The notes beneath the pieces were generated by a model, which saw only the letters and a list, made by a program, of their open reading frames with translations, did not search any database and was not told the origin of the DNA. A DNA stretch of 7,718 nucleotides, taken from assembly GCA_002780205.1 (NCBI GenBank), contig PEVQ01000110.1:1-7718 (forward strand), in the 5' to 3' direction. Origin of the DNA: Elusimicrobia bacterium CG06_land_8_20_14_3_00_38_11 (GTDB taxonomy: Bacteria > Elusimicrobiota > UBA8919). Each line of letters begins with the position of its first letter. Position 1 is the first letter of the stretch. Shown piece by piece: positions 1 to 5,491 of the stretch. The position numbers and the translations under genes are program-made.

Positions 1-951
1 TATTGAAAATATATTGGTATCTGTGAGCGATTCAAAAGGCAGATAGGCGTAATCAACTGAAAACGAATCAAAAACAATTCCCAATCCAAGAGTAAGCCGT
101 GAAGATGTCTCATAAGCGGGGTCAAGTTTGTACCCGCTGCGGATTGTTAATATATTGTAAATTAAAACCTCACAACCGAAATTTGCGGCTGGCTTCGAAT
201 TCTTTATCAGAATTATATCTGTTGACAAAAGCAGGTTGTCGCCGAGCGGTTTATAGGAACTGCCGACAACAAGTTTGGTCGGAAGTTCTTCTTTTTGAGC
301 AATAAACTGCGGTTTTTTCAGGGCGATATTTTGAACCGTTATTCCTGCCGAAAAAGTTTTGTGCGAGTTTATTTTTTTTCTGTAAATAGTTCCGATATCA
401 AAAGAACCTGCCCACGTTTTTTCATCGTCAATTTTTTCTTCAATATATCTGGCCGCGGCGCCGGCCGAGAAGTTTTTATTAAATAGATAAGACAGTCCGA
501 CTATTGATGAAAAATCGTAAGAATTAAATTCACTTATTGATGAGTTCATACTTTCTTGCCCTTGAATATCGCCAATTCCGAGATATTCAAAACCAACTCC
601 GAGCGAGAGTTTTTTCTGTAATGGCATTGAGTATGAAACATTTTCAAAATTGATATTTTCAAGCCATTCACTATGGGACAGCGAAATATTTTTTTCTTTC
701 AAAAATCCTACTCCGGCGGGGTTGTAAAAAATTGCCGTGGAATCATCTGCCACCGACGACACCGCACCTGCCATAGCAGAAGCTCTGGCATTTTTAGGGA
801 TGAGTAAAAATTCGGAAGAGGTTTTTCCGGCAGCATAAGTAGTTGCTTGATTTATCAAGCATAACAGCCCAATAAATTGGGCAACTACAATTAGCCGAAC
901 AAGTTCGGCAACTACAAAACAATTTCTAATTTTTAATTTATAGTTTTTCAT
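1..951 (-). CDS. PorV/PorQ-family outer-membrane beta-barrel protein, 3' end cut by the window edge
   Basis: The frame is open from ATG at 951 to the window edge (317 codons, no stop). Mature residues 48-82 carry the family signature: an N-terminal FLLIPKNARASAMAGA stretch followed by SSVADDSTAIFYNPAGVG. Alternating beta-strand segments follow, and the last visible stretch (VDYAYLPFESL) resembles the final strand of the family, so probably only about ten residues are missing. Residues 1-40 form a signal peptide with likely cleavage after TYA. In Bacteroidota, PorV shuttles C-terminal-domain proteins of the type IX system and PorQ is related; I infer a similar outer-membrane role here. The start is supported by an AGGTGA Shine-Dalgarno five bases upstream that overlaps the stop of the preceding gene, so the two are probably translationally coupled. 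Oddity: signal-peptide codons 3-38 consist almost entirely of dispersed repeats. Family assignment is firm; exact function is inferred. Confidence 0.85.
   Translation of the reverse strand, partial: MKNYKLKIRNCFVVAELVRLIVVAQFIGLLCLINQATTYAAGKTSSEFLLIPKNARASAMAGAVSSVADDSTAIFYNPAGVGFLKEKNISLSHSEWLENINFENVSYSMPLQKKLSLGVGFEYLGIGDIQGQESMNSSISEFNSYDFSSIVGLSYLFNKNFSAGAAARYIEEKIDDEKTWAGSFDIGTIYRKKINSHKTFSAGITVQNIALKKPQFIAQKEELPTKLVVGSSYKPLGDNLLLSTDIILIKNSKPAANFGCEVLIYNILTIRSGYKLDPAYETSSRLTLGLGIVFDSFSVDYAYLPFESLTDTNIFSI
839..860 (+). repeat. Tagged palindrome inside PorV-like signal peptide (inverted orientation)
   Basis: GTAGTTGC tag (839-846) running into GCTTGAT-TT-ATCAAGC (845-860), arms of 7 bp with a 2-bp centre. 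It encodes residues 31-38 (CLINQATT) of the PorV-like protein. The tag is on the plus strand, opposite to the next two copies. Confidence 0.75.
867..889 (-). repeat. Tagged palindrome inside PorV-like signal peptide
   Basis: On the minus strand a GTAGTTGC tag leads into arms GCCCAAT / ATTGGGC around a 2-bp centre (867-882). It encodes residues 21-29 (IVVAQFIGL). Same architecture as the copy at 2000-2022, which differs at one arm position and its complement. Confidence 0.8.
894..916 (-). repeat. Tagged palindrome inside PorV-like signal peptide
   Basis: On the minus strand a GTAGTTGC tag leads into arms GCCGAAC / GTTCGGC around a 2-bp centre (894-909). It encodes residues 12-20 (FVVAELVRL). 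The arms differ in sequence from its neighbour at 867-889, but length, centre and tag are the same. Confidence 0.8.
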
Positions 952-956
952 CGCAG

Positions 957-962
957 TCACCT
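957..962 (-). promoter_or_regulatory. Shine-Dalgarno of the PorV-like gene, overlapping the upstream stop codon
   Basis: The minus strand reads AGGTGA, then CTGCG, then ATG (951). The TGA of AGGTGA is itself the stop codon of the large upstream gene. This five-base spacing fixes the start of the PorV-like gene and suggests ribosomes finishing the large protein re-initiate on it. Confidence 0.75.
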
Positions 963-3900
963 GATTATAGCCAGTTTGCCTTTTTTACTGCCGTTGCCAT
1001 TTTTATCCTCAATATAATAGATATAAACGCCTGAGGCAACACCGTCGGGATTCCAGTTATAACTACCGTCGGTTGATGTTTCAAATTCATCAACGAGTCG
1101 GCCGGCGACGGTATAAATTTTTATTTTGATATTCGCCGTAAGTCCGTCAAATGTTATCTGTTTGTGTTTTGACGGCTTAAACGGGTTTGGATATACGCTC
1201 ACAGTATCAAGATTTGTTTTCGGCGCTTTCGCAAAAATTCCGAATTTTGTAAAGTGATTTACTCTCGCAGAAATTGTTTTTGTAAGTAGAGCACCCTTAA
1301 GGGTGCTACTACCGAATTTATTATTGGGGTTGTCTGTGCCATCATTTTTTGAATTATCCCTGCCATCGCCCTGCCCCGGGTTTGTTCCATCGCCGAGCCC
1401 TGAACGGTTGTCCGCTTTTTTCCATTCGTTCTTTTTTTCGTCAAGATAATAAATTTCCAATGATTCCGTTTTTTTGTCGGTTCCGTCAACAATTCCGTCA
1501 TTGTTTTCATCAGGGTAAGGCAGAATTATCGTAACCTCTTTTTCAAACTCGGACTTACCGTCGCTAAAATTATAATCGCGAAAAACATCTATCGGTTCAA
1601 GAGAAGAATCTGTCGGAAGCGGTAAATTTTTTTGTGCGAGGGTTTTTATTTCCAGAACGCTTTCTTTTTCAACGATACCTTCGGGCACAATAGCGCCAGT
1701 TCCGTCGGCAGTCATAACCTCAACCGCATTTGTTTCCGTGATTTTTTCCTGTTTTCTGTGCTGATTATTCGCATCAACGGAAGGGTTGCCGTCTTCAGAA
1801 ATGTCCCAGTTGACATCATCAATATAAACAGTTGTTTGGGCGGGATTAATGTCAGGCAGATTCAGTGAATCATATGCAATCGCCCGAATGAGATATTTAC
1901 CATTTGGTAAAGAAGAAACATTCCAATAAATTGCGTAAGACGGCTTTTTGTCAATAGATGTTATATCTATCCAATCAGTGTAGTTGTCTGATTTATCAGG
2001 CTCAATAAATTGAGCAACTACAGATTTGTATTGAAATAAAACGCCGGTCGTATTCGGAGTTGCATCCGCTATAACGGTAACTGCATTGCCACGCAGCCGT
2101 TTTCCTTCTTTCGGGATTCTTATACTGGCGGAAGCAGAGCCCGGCACATTGATATTTACAGTGACATAATTTATGTTCTGTTCTTCCGTTCCTTCAATAT
2201 CAACGACCCGAACCGCAAATTTGTAAATTCCTTTTTCAAGTTTCTGTGAAATAAACTCAACCGCCGGATTTTGAAGTTCTGCGAGCGGGTTTGAGTAATC
2301 AACAGTTCCCGTCCCTCCATCCCAGTAAATGCGGTATTTTGCGGAATAAAATTTTTCAAGATAAAGATTGTTGTCATAATAAACATTATACTGCTGCGAG
2401 ATTGCGGAAGATGATTGCTGCCAACTAATTTTCGCTTCCGATTTTTCGGTCGCCTCACCGGTTAAATTGCTGATCGGAACGGGCTCAATCTGGAAGACCG
2501 AAAACAAAGCATACATTCCCGCCCTGTCTGCGAATGCAAAACATTTGTTGAGTTGTGTGTCAACAGTCGTTTCAAAACCACCGAGCCATTTTTTTTCAAT
2601 TTCATCATATCTCAAAATTACAAGGCTGGCTTCCTTTATGAAAGTTCCGTCCAAAAAACCGTCCTGATTATCGTCGCTATAGCCAATCGCAATCGGTTGC
2701 GATGACAGGATGACCTCAATATAATAATAATCGGTCGGTTTCGTGATGACTACGGGCAATGTCGCCCCTGGAATAGGCAGGTAGTATGGAATTGGAATCG
2801 GACTCGGAATAATCGGAAGAACGCCGCTGCCATTGTTTCCGCCGCTAAGAACTACATCCGTTGAAATTCTGAACTCCGACGGTATGGGTGCGAGCATTTT
2901 TATTCCTCCTCCTCCGCCCGCCGTCCAAAAATCCTCTGCATTTGAGGGTGTTTTTATAGATATTTCGGGAATATCGGAAGATTGCAGTGCATCCGTATTT
3001 TCCGCCGCCAGTTCCGTAACAGGCATTATAACGAATTTATACTCGGTTGACGGCGCTAACTTCGGGGTGATGAGTGTCTTTGCACTTTCATTTATTATTC
3101 CGAGAGGATTCGCTTCATCAATAACGCCGGTGCCTTTATCGTAATAAACCCTGTAATAAATACCGGAAAGTTCGGCAAAGTTTTTAAGTCCTATAATATA
3201 TGAAAAATCCTGTTGAGAGACAACCGTTATATCCTCGGGTTTCGGTGCGGGAACATCTTTTATTGAAATTGTTTTTGTTTCCGTTGTTGATTTATTGCCC
3301 GATATATCAATTGCCTCAATGTGATATGAAAGCGTATCGGAAGTATTGTAATCGGCAGGAATTGTCCCCGTCCACAGGTCACCTGCGGTTTTTACCATCT
3401 CCCGGAAATTTGTCCCGCTAAAAAGCATTACCGATTTTATCGCGGAATTATCCGTTACATTTGCGGCAACCGGAATTGAAAAATATCTGTATTGACCGTC
3501 GGTAACGGTCTGAACCGCAACTGACGGTGCTATTGTATCAGCAGTAACATCAAAAACATATTTTGATGTAAGATTTAAGTCCTCAATTGACGTCGTTAAA
3601 AGATGTTGCCCTTCGGGAATTATTTGAGCAACTTTTTCGGAATATGCGGTATTTCCCGGCTGAAAAATATAAACCGTTTTTGATAACGCGAATGTTTTAG
3701 CATCGGAATATTTATACAAAGAATCAACTGTAAAATCGTAAATTTTTGATGACGGCAGTTCTAAAATTTGGGTTGAAGTTGTTGGATTCTCAATATCAAT
3801 TTTAACCTCAATCTGTTCTCCATAATTATAAATCATTTTTGATGTTTTCGCCGATAATTTTAATGCGGAGATAATTGAAAAATTCCAACCGGAATACAGT

Positions 3901-4775
3901 GATTGTTCAAGTTGCGCAAAATCAACCGCCTGCGAAGTTACATTATATTGATGGTTTATTTTCCATATATTTACGGACAAAGAAAACGACGAAACACCCT
4001 CCGCTTTTACCTGTACCTCGTTTGCAGTCCAATTCTTTCCGTCCCAGAATGTTCCGTCGGTTTCATCTTTAAGCCGCACTCTAACAAAAGCCACGCCGCT
4101 TCCCCAGTCCTGCGCCTGACCGTAAATTTTCGGGACATCGGAATATGTTTTTTCGTTTTCAGGGAATGAAATGTATGAAGTGGGCGGTCTTTTGTCTATA
4201 ACAAATGTTATACCGTCGGAAGGTGTTTCTACATTTCCGGAGGTATCAGTTGCACGGGATTTTATGTTGTAAGAAAGATTTTCTGAAAAGTATGTTGAAA
4301 TGGGATATGTCCACGAAGTCGTGCCGCTGCAAAGAAGCCAGTTCGGCTTTCCGACCCAGCATTTTCCGTCCCAGTATGTCTTTGATTCAACCTGTTCAAT
4401 TTGCACCTCAACCCTTTTTGTATCCTCAGATGCCGTCCCGTTTACGGGAATATACTGAATGCTGTAAGCGGATTTATTGGGCGAAGTGATTGAAGAAATA
4501 GCCCAAATAAAATTTGAACTTAAAACTAAAAATCCCAAAAGAATTATTTTTGCGACCGCAGGAAGTCCCGCAGGGGCGAAATTTATTTTGTATTCTTCCG
4601 GGTTAATTATAATTCCTTTGTTTATCAAATAAAAAAGCCGCTCCAAAGCCGAACACTTGTTCGGTTGCCGAACACTTGTTCGGTTGCCGAACACTTGTTC
4701 GGTTTTATTTTCTTTTGCGGCAAAATCAGTATTTCCGCTGTATGCGGTTAAAACATCTTTCGGCAGTTCAGCCAT
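957..4775 (-). CDS. Large exported multidomain surface protein with T9SS/FlgD-like C-terminal domain (start uncertain)
   Basis: Longest frame is 1272 codons. Residues 76-92 (KIILLGFLVLSSNFIWA) are a signal-peptide core unusually far from the first ATG. Then come two Ig-like repeats, about 95-195 and 198-300, sharing TYWDGKCW / TFWDGKNW; a BsuPI-like beta domain, 303-408; an Ig-like unit, 412-505; Fn3-like units near 515-608 and 765-875 sharing YRVYYDKGTG / YRIYWDGGTG plus an NPL motif; a Gly/Pro-rich linker, 617-675; and two modules with DDNQDGFLDG (701) and DENNDGIVDG (1089), resembling calcium-binding loops. The final domain, about 1188-1272, has YPNPFKP and ASGVYIYYI, typical of FlgD-like/type IX sorting tails. 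I infer a secreted or surface-anchored adhesin-like protein; no catalytic motif was seen. The ATG at 4775 lies inside a riboswitch aptamer and lacks a Shine-Dalgarno. TTG at 4628, just before the signal-peptide region, is an alternative. Two palindromic repeats sit in frame in the body. Confidence 0.8.
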   Translation of the reverse strand: MAELPKDVLTAYSGNTDFAAKENKTEQVFGNRTSVRQPNKCSALERLFYLINKGIIINPEEYKINFAPAGLPAVAKIILLGFLVLSSNFIWAISSITSPNKSAYSIQYIPVNGTASEDTKRVEVQIEQVESKTYWDGKCWVGKPNWLLCSGTTSWTYPISTYFSENLSYNIKSRATDTSGNVETPSDGITFVIDKRPPTSYISFPENEKTYSDVPKIYGQAQDWGSGVAFVRVRLKDETDGTFWDGKNWTANEVQVKAEGVSSFSLSVNIWKINHQYNVTSQAVDFAQLEQSLYSGWNFSIISALKLSAKTSKMIYNYGEQIEVKIDIENPTTSTQILELPSSKIYDFTVDSLYKYSDAKTFALSKTVYIFQPGNTAYSEKVAQIIPEGQHLLTTSIEDLNLTSKYVFDVTADTIAPSVAVQTVTDGQYRYFSIPVAANVTDNSAIKSVMLFSGTNFREMVKTAGDLWTGTIPADYNTSDTLSYHIEAIDISGNKSTTETKTISIKDVPAPKPEDITVVSQQDFSYIIGLKNFAELSGIYYRVYYDKGTGVIDEANPLGIINESAKTLITPKLAPSTEYKFVIMPVTELAAENTDALQSSDIPEISIKTPSNAEDFWTAGGGGGIKMLAPIPSEFRISTDVVLSGGNNGSGVLPIIPSPIPIPYYLPIPGATLPVVITKPTDYYYIEVILSSQPIAIGYSDDNQDGFLDGTFIKEASLVILRYDEIEKKWLGGFETTVDTQLNKCFAFADRAGMYALFSVFQIEPVPISNLTGEATEKSEAKISWQQSSSAISQQYNVYYDNNLYLEKFYSAKYRIYWDGGTGTVDYSNPLAELQNPAVEFISQKLEKGIYKFAVRVVDIEGTEEQNINYVTVNINVPGSASASIRIPKEGKRLRGNAVTVIADATPNTTGVLFQYKSVVAQFIEPDKSDNYTDWIDITSIDKKPSYAIYWNVSSLPNGKYLIRAIAYDSLNLPDINPAQTTVYIDDVNWDISEDGNPSVDANNQHRKQEKITETNAVEVMTADGTGAIVPEGIVEKESVLEIKTLAQKNLPLPTDSSLEPIDVFRDYNFSDGKSEFEKEVTIILPYPDENNDGIVDGTDKKTESLEIYYLDEKKNEWKKADNRSGLGDGTNPGQGDGRDNSKNDGTDNPNNKFGSSTLKGALLTKTISARVNHFTKFGIFAKAPKTNLDTVSVYPNPFKPSKHKQITFDGLTANIKIKIYTVAGRLVDEFETSTDGSYNWNPDGVASGVYIYYIEDKNGNGSKKGKLAIIR
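1291..1312 (-). repeat. Tagged palindrome in frame within the large exported protein gene
   Basis: Perfect 16-bp palindrome GCACCCTTAAGGGTGC (1291-1306), preceded on the minus strand by GGTAGTA, a variant of the GTAGTTGC tag. It encodes residues 1156-1163 (SSTLKGAL) and sits just after a Gly/Asp/Asn-rich low-complexity linker, a likely tolerant loop of the last calcium-loop module. Confidence 0.7.
1988..2022 (-). repeat. Composite tagged palindrome in frame within the large exported protein gene
   Basis: On the minus strand a GTAGTTGC tag leads into arms GCTCAAT / ATTGAGC with a 2-bp centre (2000-2015), followed directly by a second smaller palindrome CTGAT-AA-ATCAG (1988-1999). It encodes residues 918 to about 929 (SVVAQFIEPDKS), interrupting what reads as a normal Ig-like strand pair (FQYK before, NYTDWIDI after). 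The VVAQFI string is the same one found in the PorV-like signal peptide. Confidence 0.8.
4552..4580 (-). repeat. Possible GC-rich repeat just before the signal-peptide core
   Basis: A GC-rich island with a direct repeat of CCGCAGG in otherwise AT-rich DNA. It encodes FAPAGLPAVA immediately before the hydrophobic signal core of the large protein. Its contrast with the flanks suggests an inserted repeat, but there is no second copy in this window. Confidence 0.35.
4631..4721 (-). terminator. Candidate expression-platform terminator after aptamer II
   Basis: GCCGC (4721-4717) can pair with GCGGC (4641-4637), which is followed at once by six T (4636-4631), as in an intrinsic terminator. The loop is long and holds the three tandem palindromes at 4648-4704, which could fold on themselves and bring the stem together. 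An upstream GCGG (4738-4735) can pair either with CCGC at 4747-4744 or with the terminator's CCGC, a possible switch between antiterminator and terminator. The location between aptamer II and the gene fits transcriptional control, but the 5-bp stem is short and the model is inference. Confidence 0.45.
4648..4704. repeat. Three perfect tandem copies of a 19-bp palindromic unit
   Basis: Three identical 19-bp units with arms CCGAACA / TGTTCGG and a 2-bp centre. Because 19 is not a multiple of 3, the long frame reads each copy differently (residues 24-42, from TEQVFG through RTSVRQPNKCS), but three copies add exactly 57 bp and keep frame. The arms resemble the repeat at 894-909. Confidence 0.9.
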
Positions 4776-4911
4776 CTTGATTCGCCCCGATTTATCGGGA
4801 CGCCTCGTAGATTCTGTATCTTTGCGCCCCCGCCTTGGTAATCCTCTGATGTTATATCAGGGGACTTGGGTCATAACGACCGACGGGTTTGCCTTTATCG
4901 TGTTAAAGATG
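4754..4911 (-). promoter_or_regulatory. Cyclic di-GMP-I (GEMM-I) riboswitch, aptamer II (downstream copy)
   Basis: On the minus strand: P1 CATCTTT (4911-4905) pairs perfectly with AAAGATG (4760-4754). The conserved core follows: GATAAAGGCAAA, then GCGCAAAG (4827-4820), then a closing strand GGCTGAACTGCCG. The residues that contact c-di-GMP in the well-studied Vc2 aptamer (G before CAAA, middle A of GCAAAG, first C of the final GCCG, here 4763) are all kept, so c-di-GMP rather than cGAMP is expected. The P3 helix differs from aptamer I by compensating changes (CGG/CCG becomes CAG/CTG; ACCT/AGGT becomes ATCT/AGAT). Oddities: the usual tetraloop arm is replaced by a longer arm with two hairpins, and a dispersed palindrome (4783-4802) forms the tip of P3. 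It may be a diverged or retuned copy. Confidence 0.78.
4783..4802. repeat. Palindrome forming the tip of riboswitch P3 in aptamer II
   Basis: Arms CGCCCCGAT and ATCGGGACG match at 8 of 9 positions around a TT centre. The form and AT-rich centre match the palindrome family found elsewhere in the window. It lies between the two strands of the P3 helix, so it would extend that helix as a hairpin without breaking the core. Confidence 0.65.
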
Positions 4912-4983
4912 ATTACGGCGATTTACAAACCGATTACGGTGATAAGTCAACATCACTGTAATCTTTCTTTTATCACTGTAATC
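4911..4983 (-). repeat. Two-direct/two-inverted 12-mer array upstream of aptamer II
   Basis: On the minus strand, GATTACAGTGAT occurs twice (4983-4972, 4963-4952), followed by the near-complementary ATCACCGTAATC (4943-4932) and ATCGCCGTAATC (4922-4911). The four 12-mers can form one long or two nested hairpins directly before P1. The same layout precedes aptamer I. Confidence 0.7.
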
Positions 4984-5017
4984 TTTTTCTAAACAAAAAC
5001 CGAATCGCCGACTAAAA

Positions 5018-5099
5018 CAATTAAAAATTGGCAACTAAAAATGAAAAATTGTGGTATTTTTTTTCTAATTTTTAATTTTGCATTTTTAATTTTTAATTG
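5018..5099. repeat. AT-rich inverted repeat between the two aptamers
   Basis: Identical 12-bp arms CAATTAAAAATT (5018-5029) and AATTTTTAATTG (5088-5099) bracket an AT-rich interior with further AATTTTTAATT-like copies. The same arms bracket 5448-5488, and a related string is found at the PorV-like start (918-945). Confidence 0.7.
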
Positions 5100-5252
5100 T
5101 CTTAATATTCGGCAACTCGGCTGACCTCACAAAATCCGGCTGTCTTTCCACAACAACTTACTCTCAAAACGGCAGCCGGACCAACCTTCAAGGTTCCGTA
5201 GCTTTGCGCCTGCCGGTTATCACACCGGCATTTGCCTTTATCGTGTTAACAA
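5097..5252 (-). promoter_or_regulatory. Cyclic di-GMP-I (GEMM-I) riboswitch, aptamer I (upstream copy)
   Basis: On the minus strand: P1 TTGTTAA (5252-5246) pairs with TTAGACAA-type sequence (5105-5097, one bulged G). Then ACGATAAAGGCAAA; a hairpin TGCCGGT / ACCGGCA with a GUGA-containing loop; the hallmark GCGCAAAGCTACGG (5209-5196); a long P3 arm including an 8-bp stem TCCGGCTG / CAGCCGGA; and the closing GTCAGCCGAGTTGCCGAA (5125-5108). These match the GEMM-I consensus, which binds cyclic di-GMP and controls motility, adhesion and surface genes in many bacteria. The ligand-contacting G, A and C (the last at 5112) are all present. It lies about 80 bases into the predicted transcript from the 5342-5370 promoter. 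I see no clear intrinsic terminator directly after it, so it may act together with aptamer II. Confidence 0.88.
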
Positions 5253-5254
5253 CT

Positions 5255-5328
5255 GATTACAACGATAAACAACCCGATAACGGAGATAAATCAATATCGC
5301 TGCCATCGTGCCTTCCATCGCTGTAATC
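5255..5328 (-). repeat. Two-direct/two-inverted 12-mer array upstream of aptamer I
   Basis: On the minus strand GATTACAGCGAT (5328-5317) and a diverged copy (5307-5296) are followed by ATCTCCGTTATC (5287-5276) and ATCGTTGTAATC (5266-5255). The outer pair can form a 12-bp helix with G-U wobbles. It is the counterpart of the array at 4911-4983 and starts within about ten bases of the predicted transcription start. Confidence 0.65.
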
Positions 5329-5341
5329 TTTCTCCACTATA

Positions 5342-5370
5342 ATTATAAAGTATTTTTGGCGTTTTGTCAA
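5342..5370 (-). promoter_or_regulatory. Full-consensus sigma-70 promoter for the riboswitch / surface-protein transcript
   Basis: Minus strand has TTGACA (5370-5365), exactly 17 bases, then TATAAT (5347-5342), both hexamers perfect. The expected start is near 5335. It lies just after the groEL terminator and directly before the tandem riboswitch leader, so transcription is probably strong and constitutive, with control exerted by the leader RNA. Confidence 0.88.
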
Positions 5371-5407
5371 GTACTTTTTTTCATTTACCGATGATAAATC
5401 TCAAAAT

Positions 5408-5442
5408 AAAAAAGAGCCGGAAGACAATTCCAGCCCTTTTTT
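5408..5442 (-). terminator. Intrinsic terminator of groESL
   Basis: On the minus strand A6, then GGGCTGGAA, a short loop, TTCCGGCTC and T6: a 9-bp stem with two G-U pairs, extendable by the A/T tracts. About 50 bases after the groEL stop. The symmetric A and T runs would allow termination in either direction. Confidence 0.88.
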
Positions 5443-5447
5443 AACAT

Positions 5448-5488
5448 CAATTAAAAATTTTTCATTTTCAATTTTCAATTTTTAATTG
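5448..5488. repeat. AT-rich inverted repeat just after groEL
   Basis: Arms CAATTAAAAATT (5448-5459) and AATTTTTAATTG (5477-5488), identical to those at 5018-5099, with ATTTTCA-type filler. It lies between the groEL stop and its terminator. Confidence 0.7.
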
Positions 5489-5491
5489 CTT

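Noticed and set aside
4657..4992. 111-codon plus-strand frame across the riboswitch region
   Set aside because: It is antisense to aptamer II, its upstream array and the tandem palindromes, lacks a Shine-Dalgarno, and its peptide resembles no family I recognise.
5018..5099. AT-rich hairpin as an intrinsic terminator between the aptamers
   Set aside because: The stem is almost entirely A-T pairs with a long loop, so it lacks the GC-rich stem of a terminator. It is better explained as a dispersed repeat also seen at 5448-5488.
5097..5252. cGAMP-sensing GEMM-Ib variant
   Set aside because: The base before CAAA in the GGCAAA core is G in both copies, as in c-di-GMP sensors; cGAMP-selective variants typically have A there.
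5018..5490. Replication origin suggested by AT-rich repeats
   Set aside because: No DnaA-box-like cluster and no dnaA, dnaN or parAB genes; the AT-rich parts are matched inverted repeats.
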